A stretch of 40,698 nt of DNA from Candidatus Rifleibacteriota bacterium (GCA_012517355.1 JAAYVD010000143.1:1-40698), one strand, 5' to 3'; positions 1-7,857 are shown, counted from the first letter of the stretch. The notes: generated by a model not told the origin, from the sequence alone. A program made the numbers and translations.

Positions 1-258
1 ACAAGTCCTTTTGACCATTTCTCCCGCTCTCGCAGATTTCAAGGTCATCATGGCTGGCCGTATCCCGAAGAGGCTTATCTGAAGGCTGTTCCCGCTAGCG
101 GCAAAAATCCGCGGTTCAGGGGATTCATGCAACAGGCTCTATCGACTTTGCAACGAGCTTGGAATTGGATGGATTTCGATGAAAGCCTCCGGATACGCGG
201 GAAAAGGGATCCAGTGTGTTCAAGTCAATTCTCCCACAAGGCAAAACCCATCTCCTGA
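1..258 (+). CDS. Possible 3' end of an upstream gene (partial)
   Basis: An open frame runs in from the left edge and ends at TGA 256-258, giving 85 visible residues. The composition is plausible for protein (GHHGWPYPEEAYLKAVP, later LQRAWNWMDFDE), and the other two forward frames are interrupted early. No start is visible and I do not recognise a family. It could be the tail of a real gene or chance openness. Confidence 0.3.
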   Translation, partial: TSPFDHFSRSRRFQGHHGWPYPEEAYLKAVPASGKNPRFRGFMQQALSTLQRAWNWMDFDESLRIRGKRDPVCSSQFSHKAKPIS

Positions 259-323
259 ACTCATTGACGACGTTCTCAACAGGTATTCAGGGGTTCTGGA
301 ATTGAAGAAACCTGGCAAAATCC

Positions 324-353
324 TGGTGACGCAGATAGCCAATGTGACATAAT
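324..353 (+). promoter_or_regulatory. Weak sigma-70-like promoter candidate upstream of the 481 operon
   Basis: TGGTGA at 324-329 and CATAAT at 348-353 are 18 bases apart and lie about 130 bases upstream of the ATG at 481. CATAAT matches five of six bases of the -10 consensus, but the -35 match is poor. Assignment is by position and similarity only. Confidence 0.2.
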
Positions 354-480
354 CGAGCGATTGAGCGGAGTTGGCCACGCGGTGCGTGGTTTGCGGAATC
401 AACGTGCGCCCAGCATGGCCGATTCCCCTCATCGCTGGCCTGGGGTGGAGAAACCACCTCACCGAGGAAAGGATGGGCTT

Positions 481-1758
481 ATGTCGAACAATCGCCAAGC
501 CTTGTCGTCCCCGATCTTCGCACAGAGTCTGGGGAATCTGCGGGACATGGGTTTGCCGGAACCGATGGTCGGGGACATCTGCCACCATTTGGCCAAAACC
601 TTTGGAAAGAAACGCGACGTAGGGCGGCTCGACCTCGAAACCGAAGTGTACCGCTGGTTTCGGGAACGAATCCGGGTTGCGTCGATCGTGCCCCCGGAAA
701 ACCCCGACCGGCCGGTGGTCGTTTTCGGGCCCCCTGGGGCCGGAAAATCGACGGTCCTCTTCCAGTTGGCCATGCGGCGCATCGAGTTCTCCATCCATCG
801 GAAGCAAGTAGTGGTTCAGGGCCCCGGCCACGATTCCCCCGAATGGTTGGAATTGGCCGAGGGGTATCGCTCGCTGGTGTCCTGGCGCCCCCTGGCCTCG
901 GTTGTTGATTTTGCCAGGGCGCTGGCCCGGCCGCCCGGCAACGAGTGGCTGTACCTGGAACTCTCCGCCGCTTTGGTCAAGGCCGGGTTGCCCTTCGGGA
1001 AACAGGCCAAAGGGCCCCTCGCACCGGTCGAGAAGGAACCAAAGGCACGGACAGGTAGGGGCAAGGGTGGGAAACCGACGGCCCGACCCCCAGGCGGCAG
1101 CCCGGGCGGCGTTTCGACCGAACTGGGGAGCAGCGGCCAGGCAAATCAAGAACCGGGGCCGGAAGTCACCCCTTGGAACATCCTGGTCCTGCCCGCCCAG
1201 GGGGAGCTGCCCGACTACCGGAAATTTGCGGCCGGGCTCGGTTCCTGGCGCCCGGCAGCCGTCGCCTTCACGGGTTGCGACCGGGCGGAACGGCTGGGTC
1301 CAGCCTTGGCGTTTCTGGTCGAAACCGGCCTTCCCCTCCTCATGACCACCTGTTCGCCCGGCCCGCGGGCGAGCACCGAAACGGGAGACGTGGATTGGCT
1401 GCTGCGCCATGCCGGCCTGTTTGCGGGGGAGGAAACCCTCCATCTCGAGCCGATGGAAAGGCACTATGGGGACATGATGAAAGGTGTGGGCGGGGGGGTG
1501 GTGGGCCATCCCTATTCGATGGCCTGGGGTTTCCTGCCGCCCCAGGTCTTCCGGGATCTGGTCCTGCTTTCCCCGCGGGCGGTGGCAACCGTCTGGGTCG
1601 GGCGAACCGCGGACGAACTGGTGTCTGCCTTCGCCGGCCGATGTTTCGACAACCTGGCCGGTGCCGTGTTGTGGTTCAGTTCCGGGGACCCGGGCGTGGA
1701 AGGGATCAGCCGTGAGGTGGCCGGTGCTTTGCTCGTCAGGCCGTTGGGCGCAAGATGA
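481..1758 (+). CDS. SRP/FlhF-like P-loop NTPase, first gene of the DnaB-N operon
   Basis: A 425-residue cytosolic P-loop protein. Walker A is GPPGAGKST with Lys89 at 743-748. The C-terminal half has VAFTGCDRAERLG followed by a GLPLLMTT segment. This resembles the TKxD base-recognition region and closing strand of SRP-type GTPases such as FlhF and FtsY, but the lysine of TKxD is missing, so nucleotide preference is unclear. A low-complexity Gly/Pro/Lys-rich insert covers roughly residues 174-234. The ATG at 481 was chosen because GAGGAAAGG lies just upstream; an in-frame TTG at 361 lacks such a site. The stop overlaps the next start (ATGA), indicating translational coupling to a DnaB-N-like protein. 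The fold is fairly sure; the SRP-GTPase relationship is inferred from motifs. Confidence 0.7.
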   Translation: MSNNRQALSSPIFAQSLGNLRDMGLPEPMVGDICHHLAKTFGKKRDVGRLDLETEVYRWFRERIRVASIVPPENPDRPVVVFGPPGAGKSTVLFQLAMRRIEFSIHRKQVVVQGPGHDSPEWLELAEGYRSLVSWRPLASVVDFARALARPPGNEWLYLELSAALVKAGLPFGKQAKGPLAPVEKEPKARTGRGKGGKPTARPPGGSPGGVSTELGSSGQANQEPGPEVTPWNILVLPAQGELPDYRKFAAGLGSWRPAAVAFTGCDRAERLGPALAFLVETGLPLLMTTCSPGPRASTETGDVDWLLRHAGLFAGEETLHLEPMERHYGDMMKGVGGGVVGHPYSMAWGFLPPQVFRDLVLLSPRAVATVWVGRTADELVSAFAGRCFDNLAGAVLWFSSGDPGVEGISREVAGALLVRPLGAR

Positions 1759-2234
1759 CCACCCATTTCGGGGCCGGGATGATTCCCTGGCGGCAGGCGC
1801 CCTCGGCATACACCAGGCTGACCGCCTTCCTGGCCCCCGCAGACCCCTCCCGGCCACCCCTCCCTTCGGCCGCCGCTGACCTCGAACCCGCGCTGCTGGG
1901 CCTTCTTCTTGGCGACTGGTCCTCCTGGCGTCGGATTCTCCAGCGCCTCACCCCTGAGGATTTCACCGACTCCCGACACCGCCTGATCTTTCAGGCGGTC
2001 AAAACCCGCTTTGGGAAGGGCCGTAGCGGCATCCCAGCGCCATTTGTCCTTTCAGGCGATTGGCGCGACCTCTGGGGTTCTCCTGAGGAAATGGCTGCCG
2101 TTGGTGGAGAGGAATATCTACGGGAGCTGTCCCAGGTGAACCCGTTGTCCAATAGCGACCGGTTCGTCGATCGGCTCATCCGCGACCTGCAGGCCTTGCG
2201 AAAGGACCGGCCAAACAAGGGGGCAGAGAAATGA
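1755..2234 (+). CDS. Stand-alone DnaB N-terminal-domain-like protein
   Basis: A 159-residue protein whose residues ~38-155 follow the pattern of the DnaB helicase N-terminal domain. It has a hydrophobic LLGLLLGD helix, LTPEDFTDSRHRLIFQAV (DnaB: L.PEDFYDPRHR.IFEAI), a later GGEEYLREL, and a closing arginine-rich helix. The RecA-type helicase domain is absent. In DnaB this domain forms the trimer-of-dimers collar and binds primase and loaders. A free copy could be an adaptor or inhibitor acting on a replicative helicase; that role is inference. The start overlaps the upstream stop as ATGA, and its own stop overlaps the next start in the same way, so three genes are coupled. Confidence 0.75.
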   Translation: MTTHFGAGMIPWRQAPSAYTRLTAFLAPADPSRPPLPSAAADLEPALLGLLLGDWSSWRRILQRLTPEDFTDSRHRLIFQAVKTRFGKGRSGIPAPFVLSGDWRDLWGSPEEMAAVGGEEYLRELSQVNPLSNSDRFVDRLIRDLQALRKDRPNKGAEK

Positions 2235-2995
2235 GAGGGGAAAAGGCATTGACGGCAGTGGGCCGAACCATGACCCCGGGGGCTGCCATGGCCTTGCATC
2301 GCTATGACATCGCCGCCTGCGAGGGTTTTCTCATCCCTGACGTGTTTCGCAGCCTACTCTCGCAGGCCGCGACCGTTACCTGGTATGCCTGGGTTCTTGG
2401 CGGGGGGAAAGACGCGAAGGACCTCTTTGCCGGATATGACGGCTCCAATGTCGGGGGCGGGGTCATCTGGGGTGTCGCCTCGGCAAGCCGTCGCGAATCC
2501 TCGTCGCGCTTGTTCTATCAGGGCCTGGGAGCCCTGGGGGACCGCCTCCCCGAGGAAACCCGAGATGCCATGTCTCTCATTTTGGAAGAAGACTTCCCGG
2601 ATGGCTATGTGGTCTTGAACGCCATTCTGTACCCGCGGCAAGAGCGTCGTTCGCCTCTCCCCCCCCGACCCGAGCACTTGGAGCCTTTCCTGGTTGCCCT
2701 GCGCCTGACCGACCCAAAGGCTGGGCCCGAGATTGCCTCGAATCTGAAACCGGAGGATTTCCACGATTCCCGCCTACGCCACGCCTATGAACGGCTTTCC
2801 AGGGAAGGACCGGGTGCGGTCCCACGGCCTCGAGGGGTGATTCACAAGGCTGGAGAAAAGGCGGAAGATCAGGATTTCCTCAAGGCTCTCCGCTCTTTGG
2901 CCCCTCCAAGTGTTTCGCCGCACATTCTGAAGCGGGCCATCCGCGATCTGAAAGCCTGTCATCGGATCCCCGCCGGGAAGAACCGCGTGAAGTGA
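2231..2995 (+). CDS. Second DnaB-N-like protein with an extra N-terminal region
   Basis: A 254-residue protein, coupled by ATGA overlap to the preceding gene. Residues ~148-190 repeat the DnaB-N signature seen in its neighbour: EHLEPFLVALRL, then NLKPEDFHDSRLRHAYERL. The C-terminus ends with RAIRDLKACHR, equivalent to the neighbour's RLIRDLQALRK. Residues 1-140 include a Gly-rich stretch and an acidic LILEEDFPDGYVVLN segment and match no family I know. No P-loop is present. It is probably a diverged duplicate of the upstream gene with an added domain, and the pair may form a hetero-oligomer with the 481 P-loop protein. Confidence 0.7.
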   Translation: MRGEKALTAVGRTMTPGAAMALHRYDIAACEGFLIPDVFRSLLSQAATVTWYAWVLGGGKDAKDLFAGYDGSNVGGGVIWGVASASRRESSSRLFYQGLGALGDRLPEETRDAMSLILEEDFPDGYVVLNAILYPRQERRSPLPPRPEHLEPFLVALRLTDPKAGPEIASNLKPEDFHDSRLRHAYERLSREGPGAVPRPRGVIHKAGEKAEDQDFLKALRSLAPPSVSPHILKRAIRDLKACHRIPAGKNRVK

Positions 2996-3094
2996 GCCGA
3001 CGGGGGTTATCCCCGCACGAGGACCGCCTTGGGAAAAGGGCTCCCTTTGTGTCTGTCGAAGGGATCGCCCCTGGTTGCGAGGGGGGGGACAAGG

Positions 3095-3733
3095 ATGAAG
3101 AACTCAGGTTCCCAGAAAGGCTTGGCTCCTTTCGTGATGGCCACCCCGGGGCGGAGAATGTGGAGCCTGGGGTTCCGGCCAGAGGCTGACGACCAGCGAA
3201 ATGGAAGGTGGGCCGACAGCGGCACGGATGCCGCGTTTGGGCTGACCCTTACTGGACAGGGGAGCCCGGTGGGCGGGCCTCCACGTGAACCTCCGCCGAA
3301 ACCTGCGCCACAGCCCCTCCCCATGCCCGGTCGAGGGATACCCCGCGCGAGAACCCGCCTGGAGATTCAGCTGCTCCGCCGGCATCTGGGACACCTGACC
3401 AGCCTGCGGCAGGTGTTGAGGAGGGCGCCCCGGTGCCTTGTCTGCCTTGATTCCATTTTGGAGCGGATCCACTGCTGTCTGGGCTTCTCACTACCCTGCG
3501 ATGTCATGGCCCTGGCACCCAACCCAGGCACTGAAGCCACTGGCCTCGATCTCAACGAGGTCATGAGGCAATTCAACCGGCATATCCGGGCGGTCGCCCA
3601 GGCGGTGATCGAACCATGGTTGCAAGCCGCCATGGCCGCCGACTACTGCCGGATCCTGGAGGTGTTCTGGGAATCGGGCATCTGGGTTTCCATGGATCGG
3701 GAACCGGGGGCAAGGGGTGATCACCGACCCTGA
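3095..3733 (+). CDS. Unrecognised protein, about 212 residues
   Basis: An open frame in which the ATG at 3095 follows a GGGGGGGACAAGG purine run acting as ribosome binding site; an in-frame ATG at 3029 would add 22 residues. The first ~90 residues are Gly/Pro-rich and low complexity. The rest looks helical and globular (RTRLEIQLLRRHLGHLTSLRQ, LNEVMRQFNRHIRAVAQAVI). Cys residues cluster in RCLVCLDSILERIHCCLG. No family recognised. The next gene begins 28 bases downstream, so both may share a transcript. Confidence 0.5.
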   Translation: MKNSGSQKGLAPFVMATPGRRMWSLGFRPEADDQRNGRWADSGTDAAFGLTLTGQGSPVGGPPREPPPKPAPQPLPMPGRGIPRARTRLEIQLLRRHLGHLTSLRQVLRRAPRCLVCLDSILERIHCCLGFSLPCDVMALAPNPGTEATGLDLNEVMRQFNRHIRAVAQAVIEPWLQAAMAADYCRILEVFWESGIWVSMDREPGARGDHRP

Positions 3734-3761
3734 ATCGGTTCCACGAAGGAGGTTCTCATCG

Positions 3762-4397
3762 ATGATTCCAATCCTCGATCGCCTTCCCGTCATGCGCAGA
3801 AACTCCTATCAAGCACTCCTTTACCTTCCGCCAATGGAGATCAAATTCTTGGTGGAATCGCGTTTTGGAAAATGCTTTTTTTCAAATGATGAAGATTCCC
3901 TTCCCAAGAAGACCGCCAAGGCCTCGATAAACCGGATTTACGAATACATTGGCATGAAACCCGATCAGAGGTTTACCTCCTTTGTGCTTTGTAATGAAGA
4001 GTTTTCTTCCAATGCATGCGAGGTATTCGGCAGCATTGTTTTGGTCCTAAAAAAGAAGAGAATTGCTCAGGATTCATACTTCTTTAACGGAGATGTGAAA
4101 AACCTGGCCTATAGATTGGTTGGAGGTTTTCCGATCTCAAAGGTCGTCAAGCCAAGAAAGTTGACTGCCCCTGCGGGTCAAATCCTGGCATTGGCCAGGG
4201 AGTGCGTCCGCAAAACCCGTTCATATCCCTCTTCCCCTGACGATGAAAGGCCGTTTCCGTATAGAGTGGGATTGTATTTTGAAATCAGGATGTTTCGGGC
4301 TGTTGTCCCTGAAGACATCAAGCAGATTGTGGTTCCCAAAGGTCTGGCTGATCGTGAACTCAAATTGATCGAGAAATTGGCCTGGCATGGGAAATAG
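3762..4397 (+). CDS. Unrecognised AT-rich gene, 211 residues
   Basis: The ATG at 3762 follows a strong AAGGAGG at 3746-3752. A GTG at 3717 in frame is less likely. Base composition and codon use are clearly more AT-rich than the surrounding genes (many AAA, AAT, TTT and GAT codons), suggesting recent acquisition. The protein is mixed alpha/beta and basic, with ACEVFGSIVLVLKKKRI and a later KVVKPRKLT segment. No signal peptide, membrane helix or catalytic motif that I can name. It is probably intact, because the frame is clean and the start is good. Confidence 0.65.
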   Translation: MIPILDRLPVMRRNSYQALLYLPPMEIKFLVESRFGKCFFSNDEDSLPKKTAKASINRIYEYIGMKPDQRFTSFVLCNEEFSSNACEVFGSIVLVLKKKRIAQDSYFFNGDVKNLAYRLVGGFPISKVVKPRKLTAPAGQILALARECVRKTRSYPSSPDDERPFPYRVGLYFEIRMFRAVVPEDIKQIVVPKGLADRELKLIEKLAWHGK

Positions 4398-4551
4398 TAC
4401 CCGTTCCGTCTTGTGGTGGGGAATCGGGAACACGGGTTAAACAGGTTCGAAAAAAAAATCCTGTTTTCGTAAAAAAACGCTGGGGCAAAAGACAATATAC
4501 AAGGGAAGGCCAAAACTGGAAAAACAGGCGCAACGACGAAAGGAGCAAGTC
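4398..4551. terminator. Intergenic gap with a weak hairpin (4439-4466)
   Basis: AAACAGG at 4439-4445 can pair with CCTGTTT at 4460-4466 around an A-rich 14-base loop. Only four T follow, so this is at best a poor intrinsic terminator. The rest of the gap is A-rich and ends in the AAGGAG of the next gene. Confidence 0.22.
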
Positions 4552-4806
4552 ATGTCGAACTGTCGGTACTGCGGGTCGCTGTCGTTCGGGGCCAATTGCC
4601 CCTTCAGCCCCAACCAGAAACACGAACACCATCAGGATGGTTCCCGGTGCGTGTACTGCGGGAGTTCATCCTACGGCCACAGTTGCCCGCACAGTCCTGA
4701 CGGCAAGCACCGCCATGGTTCCGACGACGAACACTGCGTCTGGTGTGGGTCCGGCTCGGTCGGCAGCGGGTGTCCCCACGCCCCGGGCCGTCGCCACGAA
4801 CGGTAA
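4552..4806 (+). CDS. Small Cys/His protein built of three tandem zinc-finger-like repeats
   Basis: An 84-residue protein made almost entirely of three repeats of about 28 residues. Each has the pattern C-x2-C-G-S-x-S-x-G-x2-C-P-x-[SA]-P-x3-H-x-[HR]: CRYCGSLSFGANCPFSP, CVYCGSSSYGHSCPHSP and CVWCGSGSVGSGCPHAP. Three cysteines plus a His per repeat could bind one zinc each. The family's role is unknown to me; a nucleic-acid or protein-binding metal module is the simplest inference. AAAGGAG lies 9 bases before the ATG. It starts a same-strand series of small genes running to 7620. Confidence 0.75.
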   Translation: MSNCRYCGSLSFGANCPFSPNQKHEHHQDGSRCVYCGSSSYGHSCPHSPDGKHRHGSDDEHCVWCGSGSVGSGCPHAPGRRHER

Positions 4807-4823
4807 GGCCAAGGGGGGCGACG

Positions 4824-5312
4824 ATGACGGGACGGCGGATGAGGGCCAGGAACCCACGCGATAGCAACCGGATCGAGACGAACGGGTTTTCCAACCCCGA
4901 TACGGAGGCTGAGTACCAAAAGGGCAGTGCTGCCTTGCGTTCGCGGCGGGGGGATTGCTGGGGCTGCTCCTTCTATGCCCCGCTCTATGATCACGTGGGG
5001 CTCTGTTGCTGCCGCAAGTCGCGTCATTACCTCGAGACGGTTTTCGAGCTGTTTGTTTGCAAGGACCTCGTTGCGGAGAACTGGGGCTCGCACAGTTTCT
5101 GGGACAACCCCACCGCCCACTTCTACCAGCCCGACCTCGTGAATCATTTCATTGCCCTGTATCAAATGCTTGCCAGGTCGGAAGAGCTCCTCGGTCGTGA
5201 AGACAGGCAAGAAGTCAAAGCAGCCCGGAACTACCTGCTCGCATTGAAAAAAGCCTGGGAAGAAAGTCCTTCCCCTTTCAAGGACCGTTTCCTGTTCGAC
5301 CAGGTCCCCTGA
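4824..5312 (+). CDS. Cys-rich conserved-type protein, first of a tandem pair
   Basis: A 162-residue protein with CWGCSFYAPLYDHVGLCCCRKS, then HYLETVFELFVC, where four or more cysteines could hold a metal or Fe-S site. A helical C-terminal half follows. It is paralogous to the next gene along its whole length: SNPDTEAEY versus SNPDTDAVY, CSFYA in both, ETVFE.F.C in both. The ATG at 4824 has AAGGGGGG upstream. The ATG at 4839 aligns exactly with the paralogue's first residue, so either start is possible. Function unknown. Confidence 0.7.
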   Translation: MTGRRMRARNPRDSNRIETNGFSNPDTEAEYQKGSAALRSRRGDCWGCSFYAPLYDHVGLCCCRKSRHYLETVFELFVCKDLVAENWGSHSFWDNPTAHFYQPDLVNHFIALYQMLARSEELLGREDRQEVKAARNYLLALKKAWEESPSPFKDRFLFDQVP

Positions 5313-5349
5313 GGACTGGTCGCTCCACCCGCCTGGCCAGGAGGCTCTC

Positions 5350-5826
5350 ATGAGTTGGCGAAACCCGAAGGACCGGAATGTTGTCGAGACCGAAAAGTTT
5401 TCCAACCCCGACACCGACGCTGTGTACCGACAGGGGAACCCTCGGATGAGGGATCGAATGTGGGACTGCCTGTGCTGCTCGTTCTATGCCGCGCTCAACG
5501 AGGACTTCGGGGTCTGTTGTTTCCCGAAATCCCAGTATCACCTGGAGACGGTGTTCGAGCATTTCGTCTGTGATGACATCGTGTATGAAAGCTCATCGGA
5601 GCACAGTTTCACCGAAGACCGCGCGCGGCACTTTTCCCATGAGGGCCTGATGGCCCGCCTCATCGGTCTTTATCAGATCCTCGCCCGCTCCCGGGCCAGC
5701 CTCCGGCGGGAAGATCTCCAGGCCTTCCTGGCGGCGGAAGCGTGCCTGCTCGGCCGGAAACGGGCGTGGGAAGAGGATAACCCGACATACGGTGGGCGCC
5801 ATCCCATGTTCGGCAGATTGCGGTAG
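5350..5826 (+). CDS. Cys-rich conserved-type protein, second of a tandem pair
   Basis: A 158-residue protein with CLCCSFYAALNEDFGVCCFP, then HLETVFEHFVCDDIVY and a helical tail (LIGLYQILARSR) that mirrors LYQMLARSEELL in its upstream twin. The conserved CxxCSFYA...G.CC...ETVFE.F.C frame suggests metal binding. CCAGGAGG lies 5 bases before the ATG. The pair is 37 bases apart and looks like an old duplication, since identity is mostly confined to the cysteine core. Function unknown. Confidence 0.7.
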   Translation: MSWRNPKDRNVVETEKFSNPDTDAVYRQGNPRMRDRMWDCLCCSFYAALNEDFGVCCFPKSQYHLETVFEHFVCDDIVYESSSEHSFTEDRARHFSHEGLMARLIGLYQILARSRASLRREDLQAFLAAEACLLGRKRAWEEDNPTYGGRHPMFGRLR

Positions 5827-5837
5827 GGAGGGAAGCC

Positions 5838-6872
5838 ATGTTTCGAAAAGTCGAACTGCCTGCAGGGGTCGCCGGCGAGCTTTTCCTGTGTGGCATGCCG
5901 GGGCGGGGCCATCCCCTGGATACGTTTCTGGCAGAAGTGCGGGCGAAGGCGGTCACCAAGATCGTCTGCCTGGTTTCCCCGACCGAGGTCTCCGATTCCA
6001 GTCCGGCGTATGCCAAGGCCCTGGTCACGGGTTCCCTGCCCTGCCCGGTGGTCTCCTTTCCCATCATCGGGTGGGGTGTGCCCGGCGACCGTGAGGCGTT
6101 TGTCGCCCTGATCGATGACCTGGCCTGTGGCCTGGAGCGAGGGGAGCATCTCTTGGTCCACTGCCTGGTAGGCCGCGGTCGTACGGCGCTCGTCGCGATC
6201 TGTCTCCTGATCCGCCTCGGTGTTCTCTACGCGGAGGCGGTCGCGCTCGTGGCCATCGCCGGCTCGGAAACCGAGTCACCCCAGCAGGTTCAGCTGGTCG
6301 AGTGGTATGCCGGCCAGCGCTCCCAGATGACCGGCCCATGGGGGAACGCCGGCAGTTCTTTTCAGGGGCGGGCCAGCCTGGATGAGGGAACCGCCATGGC
6401 TGGCCGGACGGACGAGAAGGCGCTGTTGGATGGGATCCAGCGGCGCATCCGGGAGATCCAGGAGAAGCGGGCGGAATACCGGGACATCACCATCGTCATC
6501 GGCTCGGAGCAGCCGCCCAGGCAGCCTCACGTCGGCATCTGGTGGCTCCACCAGGGCACCGTTCTCCAGGTATCGGTCGAGGCCGAGGCCTGCACCGACC
6601 CGACCGACCCGCAGTGCGTCGAAGTCGAGCACATCCATACCTGGCCCATCCTGCAAAAACAGCTATCTGCCAGCTTTTCGGAGTTTCTTTCCCTGGGCTA
6701 CCAGGACGTTCCCCGGGGAAGGGTCTGGTATCACCGCGGTTTCCGTCTGTATTCGATCACCTGCAGCCCCATCGTCAAAGCCGACGGGAAAGCGCTTCAG
6801 GCCATCGCCCGGGCGTTCGGAATCCAACAAGCCCGATACAGTGTCGTGGTCGACCCGCAGTATCCCCGGTAA
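5838..6872 (+). CDS. Dual-specificity phosphatase-like domain fused to an unassigned C-terminal domain
   Basis: A 344-residue protein. Residues ~1-165 form a cysteine-phosphatase-like domain with the P-loop HCLVGRGRT (Cys109, Arg115; HCx5R[ST]). The usual PIxDxxVP loop that supplies the general-acid Asp reads PIIGWGVPGD, so the Asp is replaced by Gly; Asp84 five residues later is the only nearby acid. A linker of ~30 residues leads to a C-terminal domain (residues ~210-344). It contains HVGIWWLHQGT, HIHTWPILQKQ and YQDVPRGRVWYHRGFRLY and resembles small stand-alone uncharacterised proteins. An in-frame ATG at 6396 could allow internal initiation of that domain. AGGGAGGG precedes the ATG. Phosphatase activity is uncertain because of the missing acid. 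Confidence 0.72.
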   Translation: MFRKVELPAGVAGELFLCGMPGRGHPLDTFLAEVRAKAVTKIVCLVSPTEVSDSSPAYAKALVTGSLPCPVVSFPIIGWGVPGDREAFVALIDDLACGLERGEHLLVHCLVGRGRTALVAICLLIRLGVLYAEAVALVAIAGSETESPQQVQLVEWYAGQRSQMTGPWGNAGSSFQGRASLDEGTAMAGRTDEKALLDGIQRRIREIQEKRAEYRDITIVIGSEQPPRQPHVGIWWLHQGTVLQVSVEAEACTDPTDPQCVEVEHIHTWPILQKQLSASFSEFLSLGYQDVPRGRVWYHRGFRLYSITCSPIVKADGKALQAIARAFGIQQARYSVVVDPQYPR

Positions 6873-6929
6873 AGGGAAGGGCTTACTGGACCTGGCGGTG
6901 CCGGTTTCATTTGAGGGGGGGGGAGAAAC

Positions 6930-7133
6930 ATGAGAATCGCCGAGTTGATGCTGGTTGGTGCCGGGTCCTCGCTCGGGATTTCGTTTCCCTGGTGGATGTG
7001 GGGCCTGGCGGTTTTCGACATCCTGCTGCGGATTGCGGACGACCACCGCGAATGGCAAAGGGCGCGCCAGGGCCGGATGGCAGTCGACGGGCCGGCGGCC
7101 GGATCCGGGGGCCACGGCGGGAAACAGGAATAG
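6930..7133 (+). CDS. Small single-pass membrane protein
   Basis: A 67-residue protein with a hydrophobic segment at residues ~6-33 (MLVGAGSSLGISFPWWMWGL then AVFDILL), followed by a charged DDHREWQRARQ stretch and a Gly-rich tail. A GAGGGGGGGGGAGAAAC purine run is the ribosome binding site. It lies between the phosphatase fusion and the broken gene in the same direction. No family recognised; it could anchor a partner at the membrane. Confidence 0.55.
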   Translation: MRIAELMLVGAGSSLGISFPWWMWGLAVFDILLRIADDHREWQRARQGRMAVDGPAAGSGGHGGKQE

Positions 7134-7144
7134 GAGGGAAGGCC

Positions 7145-7620
7145 ATGAGCGATGCTGCATTGCGTCGTAACATCACGGAACTCGTCCAGGAGCTATTGCA
7201 CAATCTCCAGGCACAACTTCCTGCCTTGATCGAGCTCTGGAAGAGTGAAAACCAGGGGGGGGGTGGTCGTCTGAAGACCTGATCTACCGCTTCTACAATG
7301 GGTCATTCAAGGCCTACCGCCTCCAAGGGAAAACCCGGACCATCGTCGAGGCCCTGCGACCCCTGATCCCCAAGGGTCTGGCGTTCAACCAGAGGTTCGA
7401 GGAGATCGTGGCTCCGGGAATCGGGGACAAGAAGTGGGAGATGGCGCACAACGAGAACTGGAGTTTTCACACCCGACCATTCGTCGATGCCTACTTCCAT
7501 GCCCAGTTCTTTCTGGCCATGGCGGTCAAATACGGCCGGAAATACCGGTGGCGGAAGCGGGTCCCGAACGTCATCCCCTGCGGGTGGGGCGCCCTGATGT
7601 GCCTCGTCGGAATCTGGTAG
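7145..7620 (+). pseudogene. Conserved-type gene split by a frameshift at nine G (7255-7263)
   Basis: The ATG at 7145 follows AGGAGGGAAGGCC and opens a frame (LIELWKSENQ) that runs through nine consecutive G and stops at 7280-7282. In the -1 frame, reading continues directly as WSSEDLIYRFYNGSFKAYRL, then GLAFNQRFEEIV, NENWSFHTRPFVDAYFHAQF and a C-terminal IPCGWGALMCL, to the stop at 7618-7620. The two halves together make one protein of about 158 residues. It resembles a family of uncharacterised bacterial proteins I recall with the patterns DLIYRFYxxSFKVY and RPIxEAFFHAxxFLEMxxxYGR. One extra G, or a -1 slip on the G run, restores the whole frame. It may be a sequencing error, a phase-variable switch, programmed frameshifting or decay. 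Confidence 0.75.
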
Positions 7621-7857
7621 CGCCTCCCCCTCGGCCGGGGTTGCGCCCGACCCACCCAATCTGGCCGCCCTGGTGGGGGCCTCAGCTTGCGTTGAATGGC
7701 GCGGCAGTGAGTGGTCGTTGCGAAAGATGAAAAAATCGGGCGGTCTGCTTACAACATACGAGTGGAAGGGGAATCGAAGGCAAACCCACCGCACGTGGAA
7801 AGGGTCCGATTCGCAGTCATCCGGGGAACAAGACCCGTGGAAAAGGGAGGAAATGCC

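Noticed and set aside
220-1857. Long minus-strand open frame opposite the 481 gene
   Set aside because: It lies antisense to a gene with a P-loop and a good ribosome site. Its Pro/Gly/Arg-rich sequence is typical of GC-rich shadow frames.
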